From: Solimonas_A sp035476855
GTDB taxonomy: Bacteria; Pseudomonadota; Gammaproteobacteria; Nevskiales; Nevskiaceae
Assembly (NCBI GenBank): GCA_035476855.1
Contig: DATILC010000152.1
Location: 1-17,496, forward strand
Length of the DNA stretch: 17,496 bases
Direction of reading: 5' to 3'
The position numbers were made by a program, and so were the translations under genes. Of the stretch, positions 6,935 through 13,704 are shown piece after piece. The notes beneath the pieces were generated by a model, which worked only from the letters and a program-made list of their open reading frames with translations, was not told where the DNA came from and did not search any database. Within the stretch, counting starts at the first letter, position 1, and the number at the start of each line of letters is the position of its first letter.

Positions 6935-7852
6935 ATGAAAAAGATCAAGTGCGCGATCATCGGTCCCGGCAACATCGGCACCGACCTGATCTACAAGCTC
7001 AAGCGCAGCCCGGTGCTGGACCCGGTCTGGATGGTCGGCATCGACCCGAAATCCGAGGGCCTGCTCCGCGCCCGCGAGATGGGCCTCAAGACCACCGACC
7101 AGGGCGTCGACGGCCTGTTGCCGCATGTGCTGGCCGACGGCGTGCAGATCGCCTTCGACGCCACCAGCGCCTACGTCCACAAGTCCAACTCCGACAAGCT
7201 CAATGCCCTCGGCGTGCTGATGGTGGACCTCACGCCGGCCGCGATCGGCGGCCTCTGCGTGCCGCCGGTGAACCTGGAGACGCACGCCAAGGCCCAGGCG
7301 ATGAACGTCAACATGATCTCCTGCGCCGGACAGGCAACGATCCCGATGGTCAACGCGGTGTCGCGCATCCAGTCGGTCGGCTACGCCGAGATCATCGCCA
7401 CGGTGTCCTCGAAGTCGATCGGCCCCGGCACCCGCGCCAACCTCGACGAGTTCACCTACACCACCTCCAACGCGGTCTGTGCGGTCGGCGGCTCGCGCAC
7501 CGGCAAGGCACTGGTGATCATCAACCCGGCCGATCCGCCGATGATCATGCGCAACACCATCTACTGCCTGACCGACGAAGCGCCGGACCAGGAGCGCATC
7601 CGCGAATCGGTGCTGCAGATGGTCAAGGAAGTGCAGAAGTACGTGCCGGGCTACCGCCTGGTCAACGGCCCGGTGTTCGACGGCAAGAAGGTCGCCACAT
7701 TCATGGAAGTCGCCGGGCTCGGCGATTACCTGCCGACCTATGCCGGCAACCTCGACATCATGACCGCCGCCGCCGCCCGCACCGCCGAGATGTTCGCGAC
7801 GGAAATCCTGGCCGGCCGCTACCAGCTGAAGCCCGTGAAGGAGGCCGCATAA
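6935..7852 (+). CDS. mhpF: Acetaldehyde dehydrogenase (acylating)
   Basis: A 305-residue enzyme oxidising acetaldehyde (or propanal) to acetyl-CoA (propionyl-CoA) with NAD and CoA, at the end of meta-cleavage pathways. The Rossmann motif GPGNIGTDL lies at 10-18 and the thioester cysteine is Cys130 in NMISCAGQATIPM, matching the position in BphJ/DmpF. Members form a heterotetramer with the class II aldolase and take the volatile aldehyde through a protein channel. The next gene is exactly that aldolase, and the two overlap by one base (stop TAA shares its last A with the ATG), typical of translationally coupled partners. The C-terminal LAGRYQLKPVKEA is normal. Family names mhpF, bphJ, tesF and hsaG all apply; the symbol given is the generic one. 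Confidence 0.95.
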   Translation: MKKIKCAIIGPGNIGTDLIYKLKRSPVLDPVWMVGIDPKSEGLLRAREMGLKTTDQGVDGLLPHVLADGVQIAFDATSAYVHKSNSDKLNALGVLMVDLTPAAIGGLCVPPVNLETHAKAQAMNVNMISCAGQATIPMVNAVSRIQSVGYAEIIATVSSKSIGPGTRANLDEFTYTTSNAVCAVGGSRTGKALVIINPADPPMIMRNTIYCLTDEAPDQERIRESVLQMVKEVQKYVPGYRLVNGPVFDGKKVATFMEVAGLGDYLPTYAGNLDIMTAAAARTAEMFATEILAGRYQLKPVKEAA

Positions 7853-8907
7853 TGAGCGAGCTCAAGAACCTCAAGGGCCGCAAGGTCCTGGTGCACGACA
7901 TGGCGCTGCGCGACGGCATGCACGCCAAGCGCGAGCAGATCTCCACCGAGCAGATGATCAAGGTCGCCACCGCGCTCGACGACGCCGGCGTCCCGCTGAT
8001 CCAGGTCTCGCACGGCGCTGGCCTCGGCGGCAACTCGCTGCAGCACGGCTTCGCCATGCACAGCAACGAGGAGTACTGGGACGCGGTGGTCCCGAAGATG
8101 AAGCGCGCCAAGATCTCGGTGCTGCTGATCCCGGGCCTCGGCACGATGAAGGAACTGCAGACTGCCTACGACCACGGCGTGCGCAGCGTGCATGTCGCCA
8201 CGCACTGCACCGAGGCCGATACCAGCCCGCAGCACATCGCCTATGCGCGCAAGCTCGGCATGGACGCCACCGGCTTCCTGATGATGGCCCACCTCAACGA
8301 CGCCAAGGGCCTCGCCGAACAGGGCAAGCTGATGGAGTCCTACGGCGCGCAGACCATCTACATCACCGACTCGGCCGGCTACATGCTGCCCAACGACGTG
8401 ATCGAGCGCGTGCGCGCGCTGCGTGCCGTGCTCAGGCCGGAAACCGAGATCGGCTTCCACGGCCACCACAACCTCGGCATGGGTATCGCCAACTCCATCG
8501 CGGCGATCGAGGAAGGCGCCAGCCGCATCGACGCCTCGGTCGGCGGCCTCGGCGCCGGCGCCGGCAACACGCCGCTGGAAGTGTTCGTCGCGGTCTGCGA
8601 CCGCATGGGCATCGACACCGGCTGCGACCTGTTCAAGCTGATGGACCTGACGCAGGACACCATCTTCCCGATGATGGATCACATCGTGCGCGTGGACCGC
8701 TCCTCGCTCACGCTGGGCTTCGCCGGCGTCTACTCCACCTTCCTGCTGCATGCTGACCGTGCCGGCAAGAAGTACGGACTGCCGTCGCGCGACATCCTGG
8801 TCGAACTGGGCCGCAAGAAGATGATCGGCGGCCAGGAAGACATGATCGAGGATACCGCGCTGACGATGGCGCGCGAGCGCGGGCTGCTGAAAGACAACGC
8901 GGCCTGA
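7852..8907 (+). CDS. mhpE: 4-hydroxy-2-oxovalerate aldolase
   Basis: A 351-residue class II pyruvate aldolase of the HMG-CoA-lyase-like fold. It splits 4-hydroxy-2-oxovalerate to pyruvate and acetaldehyde. Active-site residues are visible: Arg20, Asp21 and His24 in ALRDGMHAKR, and His203 and His205 in GFHGHHNLGMG, with Asp21 and the two histidines as divalent-metal ligands. The C-terminal part (about 270-345) is the DmpG-type communication domain that docks on the dehydrogenase. The ATG overlaps the preceding stop by one base, so the two subunits should be made together. Within this stretch another frame is also long and open, starting at 6949, but it encodes only arginine/proline-rich shadow sequence until this ATG. 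Homologues are bphI, dmpG, tesG and hsaF. Confidence 0.95.
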   Translation: MSELKNLKGRKVLVHDMALRDGMHAKREQISTEQMIKVATALDDAGVPLIQVSHGAGLGGNSLQHGFAMHSNEEYWDAVVPKMKRAKISVLLIPGLGTMKELQTAYDHGVRSVHVATHCTEADTSPQHIAYARKLGMDATGFLMMAHLNDAKGLAEQGKLMESYGAQTIYITDSAGYMLPNDVIERVRALRAVLRPETEIGFHGHHNLGMGIANSIAAIEEGASRIDASVGGLGAGAGNTPLEVFVAVCDRMGIDTGCDLFKLMDLTQDTIFPMMDHIVRVDRSSLTLGFAGVYSTFLLHADRAGKKYGLPSRDILVELGRKKMIGGQEDMIEDTALTMARERGLLKDNAA

Positions 8908-8911
8908 AGCC

Positions 8912-9376
8912 ATGTCGGTCTACGCCGAAGCAGAGATTGTCATCGACGCGCCGATCGAGCGCGTCTGGGCGACGATGGTCGACATCCGGCACTACCCGGA
9001 ATGGAATCCCTTCGTCACGCAGATCGACTGCGCGGTGGCGGATCCGCAGGTCGGCAGCGACTTCATCCTGCACGTCGCCTTCAAGGGCGGGCAGAAGGTG
9101 AAGACGCTGGAGCGCGTCAGCCGGCTGGAACCGCCGTCGGACGGCAAGGCCCTGCTGGAGTACCAGTTCCTCGGGCCGCTGCACACGCTGAATCTGGTGC
9201 GCGGCAAGCGCCAGCAGTACCTGCAGTCGCTGCCCGACGGCCGCACGCGTTACCGCACGACCGAGCGCCTGACCGGCCTGCTGTCGTTCGCGGCGCCGAT
9301 CGCCAAGGTGCTCGATGGCTTCGAGCGCCATGCGGCCGCACTGAAGCGCCGGGTCGAGGCGCAGCCGGCCGCATAG
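8912..9376 (+). CDS. SRPBCC (START-like) domain protein
   Basis: A 154-residue single-domain protein of the SRPBCC ligand-binding fold. The N-terminal signature EIVIDAPIERVWATMVDIRHYPEWNPFV at 8-35 is the typical first strand and helix, and the final helix is LLSFAAPIAKVLDGFERHAAALKRRVE. These proteins bind hydrophobic ligands in a central cavity; some are cyclases or dehydratases. No catalytic set can be named. It begins four bases after the aldolase stop and so is probably translated from the same transcript, suggesting a link to the hydrophobic substrate or an intermediate of the pathway. It is not a known core component of that pathway, so the role is open. Confidence 0.85.
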   Translation: MSVYAEAEIVIDAPIERVWATMVDIRHYPEWNPFVTQIDCAVADPQVGSDFILHVAFKGGQKVKTLERVSRLEPPSDGKALLEYQFLGPLHTLNLVRGKRQQYLQSLPDGRTRYRTTERLTGLLSFAAPIAKVLDGFERHAAALKRRVEAQPAA

Positions 9377-9424
9377 CCCTGTCGTTTGCATGGGCGGCAG
9401 GCTGCGCCGGGCCGCCCGCTTCCG

Positions 9425-9439
9425 TAGACTTGCCGGCCC
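9425..9439 (+). promoter_or_regulatory. Candidate -10 box immediately before phaB-like gene
   Basis: TAGACT at 9425-9430 matches the -10 pattern TAnnnT and ends only nine bases before the ATG at 9440, with no ribosome site between. If used, transcription would start at or a few bases before the start codon, giving a nearly leaderless mRNA. No good -35 hexamer is seen about 17 bases upstream. A similar TAAACT-TTGCGGCC context occurs at 15157 ahead of another gene. Confidence 0.3.
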
Positions 9440-10201
9440 ATGAGCACTGATACCACTCCCTCCCGCGCCGCCATCGTCACCGGCGGCACTGGTGCCATCG
9501 GCACCGCAATCTGCCTGCAGCTGGCCACCGCCGGATACCGCGTCGTGGCGCTCGGGCATCCTTCCGAGGCCGAACGCCTGCCGGGCTGGCGCGCATCGCT
9601 GGGTGCGGCGGCTGCGCAGATCGACGTCGAGCTGGCTGATCTGGCTGACGCCACTGCCGCAACCGGCGCGATGGCCGCTGCCCTGCAGCGCCTCGGTCGC
9701 GTCGACGTGCTGGTCAATGCTGCCGGCATCACCCGTGACGCCCGCTTCGTCAAGATGACGCTGGAACAGTGGCGCGCGGTGATGGCCTCGAACCTCGACA
9801 GCGTGTTCCATTGCTGCAAGGCGGTGTTCGAAGCGATGTGCACGCAGGGGCATGGCCGCATCGTCAACATCGCCTCGGTCAACGGCCAGAAGGGACAGTT
9901 CGGCCAGGCCAACTACTCGGCAGCCAAGGCCGGCATGCACGGCTTCAGCATGGCGCTGGCGCAGGAAGGCGCGCGCCACGGCGTCACCGTCAACACGGTG
10001 TCGCCGGGCTATGTGCGCACGCCGATGACGGCAGCGATCAAACCCGAAGCGCTGCAGAACATCGTCGGCCAGATTCCGGTGGGCCGCATGGCCGAGCCGG
10101 CCGACATCGCCCGCGCCGTGCTCTTCCTCTGCGCCGCCGACGCCGGCTACATCACCGGCGCCAACCTGCCGGTCAACGGCGGCTTGTTCATGTCGGCCTG
10201 A
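9440..10201 (+). CDS. phaB: Acetoacetyl-CoA reductase, PhaB-like SDR
   Basis: A 253-residue NADPH-type short-chain reductase, expected to reduce acetoacetyl-CoA to (R)-3-hydroxybutyryl-CoA, the precursor of polyhydroxybutyrate. The cofactor motif TGGTGAIG is at 14-21, NAAG at 93-96 (replacing NNAG), Ser146, Tyr159 and Lys163. The block from Asn143 through NGQKGQFGQANYSAAKAGMHGF is nearly the PhaB signature as I recall it from Cupriavidus, which separates it from FabG. It starts 63 bases after the SRPBCC gene with its own candidate -10 box, so it may be transcribed separately. No phaA or phaC lies in the window. Pathway acetyl-CoA made by the upstream genes could supply it. FabG is the alternative; the QKGQFGQ block makes PhaB clearly more likely. 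Confidence 0.88.
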   Translation: MSTDTTPSRAAIVTGGTGAIGTAICLQLATAGYRVVALGHPSEAERLPGWRASLGAAAAQIDVELADLADATAATGAMAAALQRLGRVDVLVNAAGITRDARFVKMTLEQWRAVMASNLDSVFHCCKAVFEAMCTQGHGRIVNIASVNGQKGQFGQANYSAAKAGMHGFSMALAQEGARHGVTVNTVSPGYVRTPMTAAIKPEALQNIVGQIPVGRMAEPADIARAVLFLCAADAGYITGANLPVNGGLFMSA

Positions 10202-10240
10202 GCCACGCCCCTGCTGCAGCCTCGGTCGCATGCCTGTCGC

Positions 10241-10261
10241 ACCTGACGATTAGCGTCAGGT
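10241..10261. promoter_or_regulatory. Perfect 8-bp-arm palindrome, candidate lux-type box
   Basis: ACCTGACG-ATTAG-CGTCAGGT is a perfect inverted repeat of 21 bases. The outer ACCTG...CAGGT resembles the ends of LuxR-family boxes (ACCTG...CAGGT), but the spacer is one base longer than the usual 20-base box. It lies 40 bases after the phaB-like stop and 163 bases before the luxR ATG. A five-T run follows only 11 bases after the stem, too far for a standard terminator. Autoregulation of luxR is the preferred reading, not proven. Confidence 0.4.
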
Positions 10262-10423
10262 AGCACAGCCGATTTTTGAGGAGCAATATCAGCCCAGGCA
10301 GACCGGCGGCACAGTGTGGTGACGTCGGTCCGGCACGTTTGGCGTAGCGGTACCCAAGGCCCTCGAACAAGAAACAAGAAGGCCGCAGGGAAACGCTCGC
10401 GCCGGCTTTGCAAGGAGGCGTCC

Positions 10424-11194
10424 ATGCAAGCAGAGATCGATTGCGAGATCCGCAGCGCACGCGACATGACACAGCTCGGCGCCGCCTGCCGACATGTCTC
10501 GGAAGCCCTCGGCTTCCGCTACTTCCAGTTCGGTTTCCGCATCCCGGTCTCGCTGGTCCGGCCCTGCCAGATCATCCTCTCCGGCTATCCCAAGGTCTGG
10601 CGCACGCGCTACGACGATTGCGGTTATCTCGGCATCGACCCGGTCGTACAGCATGCCCTGCGCAGCGTGCTGCCGTTCGGCTGGGATGAGCTGGAACTGG
10701 ACACACCGGAAGTCCGGCGCCTGTTTTCCGAGGCGGCGCAGCACGGCCTGTGTCACGGCTTCAGCGTGCCGGTACACGGCGCCCATGGCGAAAGCGCGCT
10801 GTTCAGCTTCGCCCGCACTGAACCGCTGCCACCGGATATCAACGAACGCACCAGGATGTTCCAGCGCGCCAGCTGGCTGACCGCCCTGCTGCACGAGCGC
10901 CTGCGCAGCGTCGTCTACGAAGGCGCCGGCGTCATGACCGAGAAGAAGCGGCTGACACCGCGCGAGCTGCAGTGCCTGCGTCGCGCCGCGGAAGGCCTCA
11001 GCGCCACCATGATCGGCCGTGAAATGCACATCAGCGAGCACACGGTGAACTATCACCTGGGCAATGCCGAGACCAAGCTCGGCGCCTGCTCGCGGCGCAA
11101 TGCGGTGGCGCGTGCAGTGGCCCTGGGCGAGATCGAGCCGCAGTGCTATCCCGGGGAATTGCGCGCCTCGCAGGAAGTGATCGACCTGCACTGA
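10424..11194 (+). CDS. luxR: LuxR-type quorum-sensing transcription regulator
   Basis: A 256-residue acyl-homoserine-lactone receptor. Residues 15-155 form the autoinducer-binding domain with the conserved pocket residues present: Trp59, Tyr63, Asp72-Pro73, Trp87 and Gly112 (compare Trp57, Tyr61, Asp70, Trp85 and Gly113 of TraR). Residues 177-240 form the LuxR helix-turn-helix (LTPRELQCLRRAAEGLS..., then SEHTVNYHLGNAETKLG). All canonical positions are kept, so it should bind a real AHL rather than be a divergent solo. An ideal ribosome site AAGGAGG lies six bases before the ATG at 10424; the frame is open up to 10316 but that part lacks similarity. The cognate synthase follows 133 bases downstream in the same direction. 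The symbol is generic. Confidence 0.95.
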   Translation: MQAEIDCEIRSARDMTQLGAACRHVSEALGFRYFQFGFRIPVSLVRPCQIILSGYPKVWRTRYDDCGYLGIDPVVQHALRSVLPFGWDELELDTPEVRRLFSEAAQHGLCHGFSVPVHGAHGESALFSFARTEPLPPDINERTRMFQRASWLTALLHERLRSVVYEGAGVMTEKKRLTPRELQCLRRAAEGLSATMIGREMHISEHTVNYHLGNAETKLGACSRRNAVARAVALGEIEPQCYPGELRASQEVIDLH

Positions 11195-11217
11195 CGGCAT
11201 CGCCCCCATGACCGGAC

Positions 11218-11239
11218 TTTAATTTCCGGAAACTCAAGC
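11218..11239. promoter_or_regulatory. Imperfect dyad in luxR-luxI gap
   Basis: A perfect 10-base palindrome TTTCCGGAAA at 11223-11232 extends, with two mismatches, to CTT...AAG flanks. It is about 95 bases ahead of the luxI ATG and 28 bases after the luxR stop. It lacks the CTG-N10-CAG spacing of a standard lux box and has no T-tract. An operator is possible; this is weak. Confidence 0.25.
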
Positions 11240-11281
11240 GCTTATCGCGCCTCCCCTCGAATTCCAGAGGTCACGGCGCTG

Positions 11282-11294
11282 GATCATGATGATC
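11282..11294. promoter_or_regulatory. Perfect 13-base dyad upstream of luxI
   Basis: GATCAT-G-ATGATC is a perfect inverted repeat ending 33 bases before the luxI ATG, in the region where the promoter or leader is expected. The two internal ATG triplets open a frame that stops at once, so it is not coding. It does not match a lux box; a regulator site is possible. Confidence 0.25.
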
Positions 11295-11327
11295 TGATCG
11301 GGTCTCCCTTCGCAGCGGGAGACGCCC

Positions 11328-11933
11328 ATGCTACAGGTCATCGACGGCAGCCTCGCCGACCGGCGCTTCGCCCTGACCTACGCCGATGCGATGTTCCGCC
11401 TGCGCCACCGCGTGTTCGGCGAGCGCCTCGGCTGGCAGGTGGAGAACCGCGACGGCCGCGAGACCGATTGCTACGACGACCACGACAGCCGCTACCTGCT
11501 GCTGACCGAACAGCAGCAGGTCCTGGGCGGCTGGCGGCTGCGACCGACCACCCGGCCCTACATGCTGGCCGACGTCTTTCCGCAACTGCTTTACGGACAG
11601 CAGGCGCCGAGCCACCCCCGTGTCTGGGAAGTGAGCCGCTTTGCGATCGATCTCGTCGATGAACGTCACGCCCGCTTCGGCTTCAATGCAGCGGCTCGCC
11701 TGCTGCTGGGCGCCACCGCGCGCTACGCCCTCGACAATGGCATCGACCGCTATGTGATGGTGGCCAGCGCCGGCGCCGAGCGGCTGTATCGCAACGTCGG
11801 CCTGCAGGTCCGCCGCTTCGGCCCGCCGCAGCAGGTCGGCAAGGCGCGCTCGGTGGCCTGCTGGGTCGACATCGACGGGCACACCTGCCAGACGCTGCTC
11901 GGCCATCCCCTGCCCCTGGCGGCCGCCGCATGA
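11328..11933 (+). CDS. luxI: Acyl-homoserine-lactone synthase
   Basis: A 201-residue LuxI-family synthase that joins the methionine part of S-adenosylmethionine to an acyl chain from acyl-ACP (or acyl-CoA) to give an AHL signal. The invariant residues are visible: Phe30 and Trp36 (VFGERLGW), Glu45, Asp47 and Asp50 (ETDCYDD), Arg70 (GGWRLRPTTRPYML), Phe84, and Glu101 and Arg104 (WEVSRFAID). The acyl chain length cannot be read from sequence. GGGAG lies about eight bases before the ATG. The stop overlaps the next start (ATGA), so the small receiver-like gene is translationally coupled to it. It is probably activated by the upstream LuxR protein. The symbol is generic for the family. Confidence 0.95.
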   Translation: MLQVIDGSLADRRFALTYADAMFRLRHRVFGERLGWQVENRDGRETDCYDDHDSRYLLLTEQQQVLGGWRLRPTTRPYMLADVFPQLLYGQQAPSHPRVWEVSRFAIDLVDERHARFGFNAAARLLLGATARYALDNGIDRYVMVASAGAERLYRNVGLQVRRFGPPQQVGKARSVACWVDIDGHTCQTLLGHPLPLAAAA

Positions 11934-12307
11934 GCATCCTGCTGGTCGCTCCCCCCGAGTTGCTGCATTCGCGATGGATTCGCCGCATCTTCGCGGGCAC
12001 CGAACTGGTGGTCGACGACAGCGTCGGCGATTGCCGCGGGATCGTGGTGATCAACGACCACAGCGCCGAAGTGGTCGGGCGACTGCAACGCGCGCTGGAG
12101 CTGCGGGAGCACCACCAGGAGCTGCCGGTGGCGATGCTCACTGCGATCGAGGCGCCTGACCTCGAAGCGCTGATCCGCCTGCTCAACGCACCCGGCCCGA
12201 CCGCCAGCGTACCGACCGGGCAGGCCCTGGCCGCCATCGTCGCCGAGCGCCTGCCTGCGCAGGTCAAGCTCGGCGCCCAGGCGATCAACTTCGAGTACGA
12301 CGCCTGA
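11930..12307 (+). CDS. Small protein, possibly a degenerate receiver domain
   Basis: A 125-residue protein I do not recognise as a named family. Its start overlaps the luxI stop by four bases and its stop lies eight bases before the GGDEF/EAL frame. The layout resembles a response-regulator receiver: strand SILLVAPPE where ILLVDDE is usual, strand GIVVIND with Asp43 near the phospho-acceptor place, and LPVAMLTA at 65-72, which closely fits the fourth receiver strand with its conserved Thr. The acidic pair at the first strand is replaced by APPE and no clear late lysine is seen, so phosphorylation is doubtful. A structural or protein-binding role between synthase and phosphodiesterase is inference. 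The short tail QVKLGAQAINFEYDA has no similarity I can name. Confidence 0.75.
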   Translation: MSILLVAPPELLHSRWIRRIFAGTELVVDDSVGDCRGIVVINDHSAEVVGRLQRALELREHHQELPVAMLTAIEAPDLEALIRLLNAPGPTASVPTGQALAAIVAERLPAQVKLGAQAINFEYDA

Positions 12308-12315
12308 GCGCGCGC

Positions 12316-13611
12316 GTGGACGACATGAGCCCAAAGCCGCAACGCCTCACCACCGCCAGCAACCGCTTCCGCGCCCTCCACAAGCGCTGGCGCCATGAGC
12401 ATCCCTGCAGCCGCTACGGCCTGATGCTGATCCGCCTCGACCAGAGCCATGCGGTGTCGGAAAGCATGGGCGAGGAATTCAACGCGCTGATGATCCAGCA
12501 TCTGGGCGTGCGCATCGGCCACGCCCTGCGCAACGAGGACCGGCTCGAGTATCTTGGCGACCACTGTTTCGGCGCCCTGGTCGTGCTGTCCAACGGCGAG
12601 CAGGGCCTGGTGCGCGTGGCCGCCAAGCTGCTGAGCGAGATCCGCCAGCCGGTACGCATCGCCGGCTGCGTCGCCTCCACCACGGCCAGCATCGGCCTCA
12701 GTTCCTGCCCGGCCGACGGCGACAACCTGGACGCGCTGCTCGGCCGCGCCGCCGTGGCACTGGAACGGGCCCAGCACGGCGGCGGCGATCACTTCGAACT
12801 GTTCGACCGCAGCCTCGGCGAGAGGCTGCGCCGCAGCTGGGACATGAGCGCGCGGCTGTGGCGCGCCTACGAGTGGAGCGAGTTCACCGTGGCCTACCAG
12901 CCGATCGTCGACGCCACCAGCAGCCGGATCTGCGGCACCGAGGCGCTGCTGCGCTGGCAGGATCCGGCGCTGGGGCCGCAGTCACCCTCCGAGTTCGTGC
13001 CGCAGCTGGAGCAGTCCGGCCTGATCGTGCCGATCGGCGAATGGATGCTGCGCACGGCCTCCGGGCAGATGCGCACGCTGCAACACGCCGGCATGGCGGC
13101 GCTGTCGGTGGCGGTCAACGTGTCGCCGCGCCAGTTCGATGAATCCAATCTCGCCGAGCGTGTCCGCGCCAGCCTGCGCGAGACGCAGTTCCCGCCCGAA
13201 CAGCTGCAGCTCGAGATCACCGAGAACATGCTGATCCGCGACCCCGACACGGCGCGCGACACCATCAATTCGCTCGCGACCATGGGCGTGCGTGTCTACA
13301 TCGACGACTTCGGCACCGGACACTCGTCGATCAGCTACCTGCGCAAGCTGCCGGTCGCCGGCATCAAGATCGACCAGTCCTTCGTCAGCGGCCTGCCGCA
13401 CGACGAGAGCAGCACCAACATCACCCGCACGATCATCGGCCTCGCTCAGAACATGCGGCTGGAGATCGTCGCCGAGGGCGTCGAGACCGCCGAGCAGGCG
13501 CGGTTCCTGAGCGACCACGGCGTGCAGCACCTGCAGGGATTCCTCTTCAGCCAGGCGCTGCCGCTGGGCGAACTGATCGAGCTGTTGCGAAAGCCGTTGC
13601 CGACTTACTGA
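12316..13611 (+). CDS. c-di-GMP phosphodiesterase with degenerate GGDEF and intact EAL
   Basis: A 431-residue cytosolic protein with no membrane segment. Residues about 33-165 are a GGDEF domain in which the signature is GDHCF (81-85), so cyclase activity is unlikely. The inhibitory-site motif RxxD is kept at 72-75 (RNED) at normal spacing. Residues about 187-427 are an EAL domain with the catalytic set complete: Glu209 (EAL), Asn268, Glu300 (LEITE), Asp330 and Asp331 (IDDFGTG), Lys351, Glu387 (VAEGVE) and Gln407 (QGFLFS). Hydrolysis of c-di-GMP to pGpG is therefore expected, with the GGDEF part possibly binding c-di-GMP or GTP as a regulator. The start may be GTG at 12316 or ATG at 12325; residue numbers use the former. 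It is the last gene of the luxI unit. Confidence 0.92.
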   Translation: MDDMSPKPQRLTTASNRFRALHKRWRHEHPCSRYGLMLIRLDQSHAVSESMGEEFNALMIQHLGVRIGHALRNEDRLEYLGDHCFGALVVLSNGEQGLVRVAAKLLSEIRQPVRIAGCVASTTASIGLSSCPADGDNLDALLGRAAVALERAQHGGGDHFELFDRSLGERLRRSWDMSARLWRAYEWSEFTVAYQPIVDATSSRICGTEALLRWQDPALGPQSPSEFVPQLEQSGLIVPIGEWMLRTASGQMRTLQHAGMAALSVAVNVSPRQFDESNLAERVRASLRETQFPPEQLQLEITENMLIRDPDTARDTINSLATMGVRVYIDDFGTGHSSISYLRKLPVAGIKIDQSFVSGLPHDESSTNITRTIIGLAQNMRLEIVAEGVETAEQARFLSDHGVQHLQGFLFSQALPLGELIELLRKPLPTY

Positions 13612-13704
13612 ACCCGAAATCGCCGCGATGAACCGACCCGCCCGACCGCTGCAGCACGCACCGACAGGACGGCAAGGCGTCGTGACCGCCACCGGAGACA
13701 GAAC

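Noticed and set aside
6949..7851. Plus-strand open frame inside the acetaldehyde dehydrogenase gene, continuous with the aldolase frame
   Set aside because: The 301 codons before the aldolase ATG are Arg/Pro/Asp shadow. A dehydrogenase-aldolase fusion is not supported because the true dehydrogenase frame has its own stop.
8708..10231. Minus-strand open frame of 507 codons over SRPBCC and phaB-like genes
   Set aside because: It is Arg/His/Gln-rich without motifs, while both plus-strand genes show full family signatures.
10241..10277. Reading the 10241 palindrome plus T-run as a rho-independent terminator
   Set aside because: The five T bases start 11 bases after the stem, not directly, so the standard structure is absent; kept instead as a candidate operator.
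13612..13704. Short ATG frame at 13628 before the metalloprotease
   Set aside because: It runs into the protease gene in another frame, lacks a ribosome site and has shadow composition.
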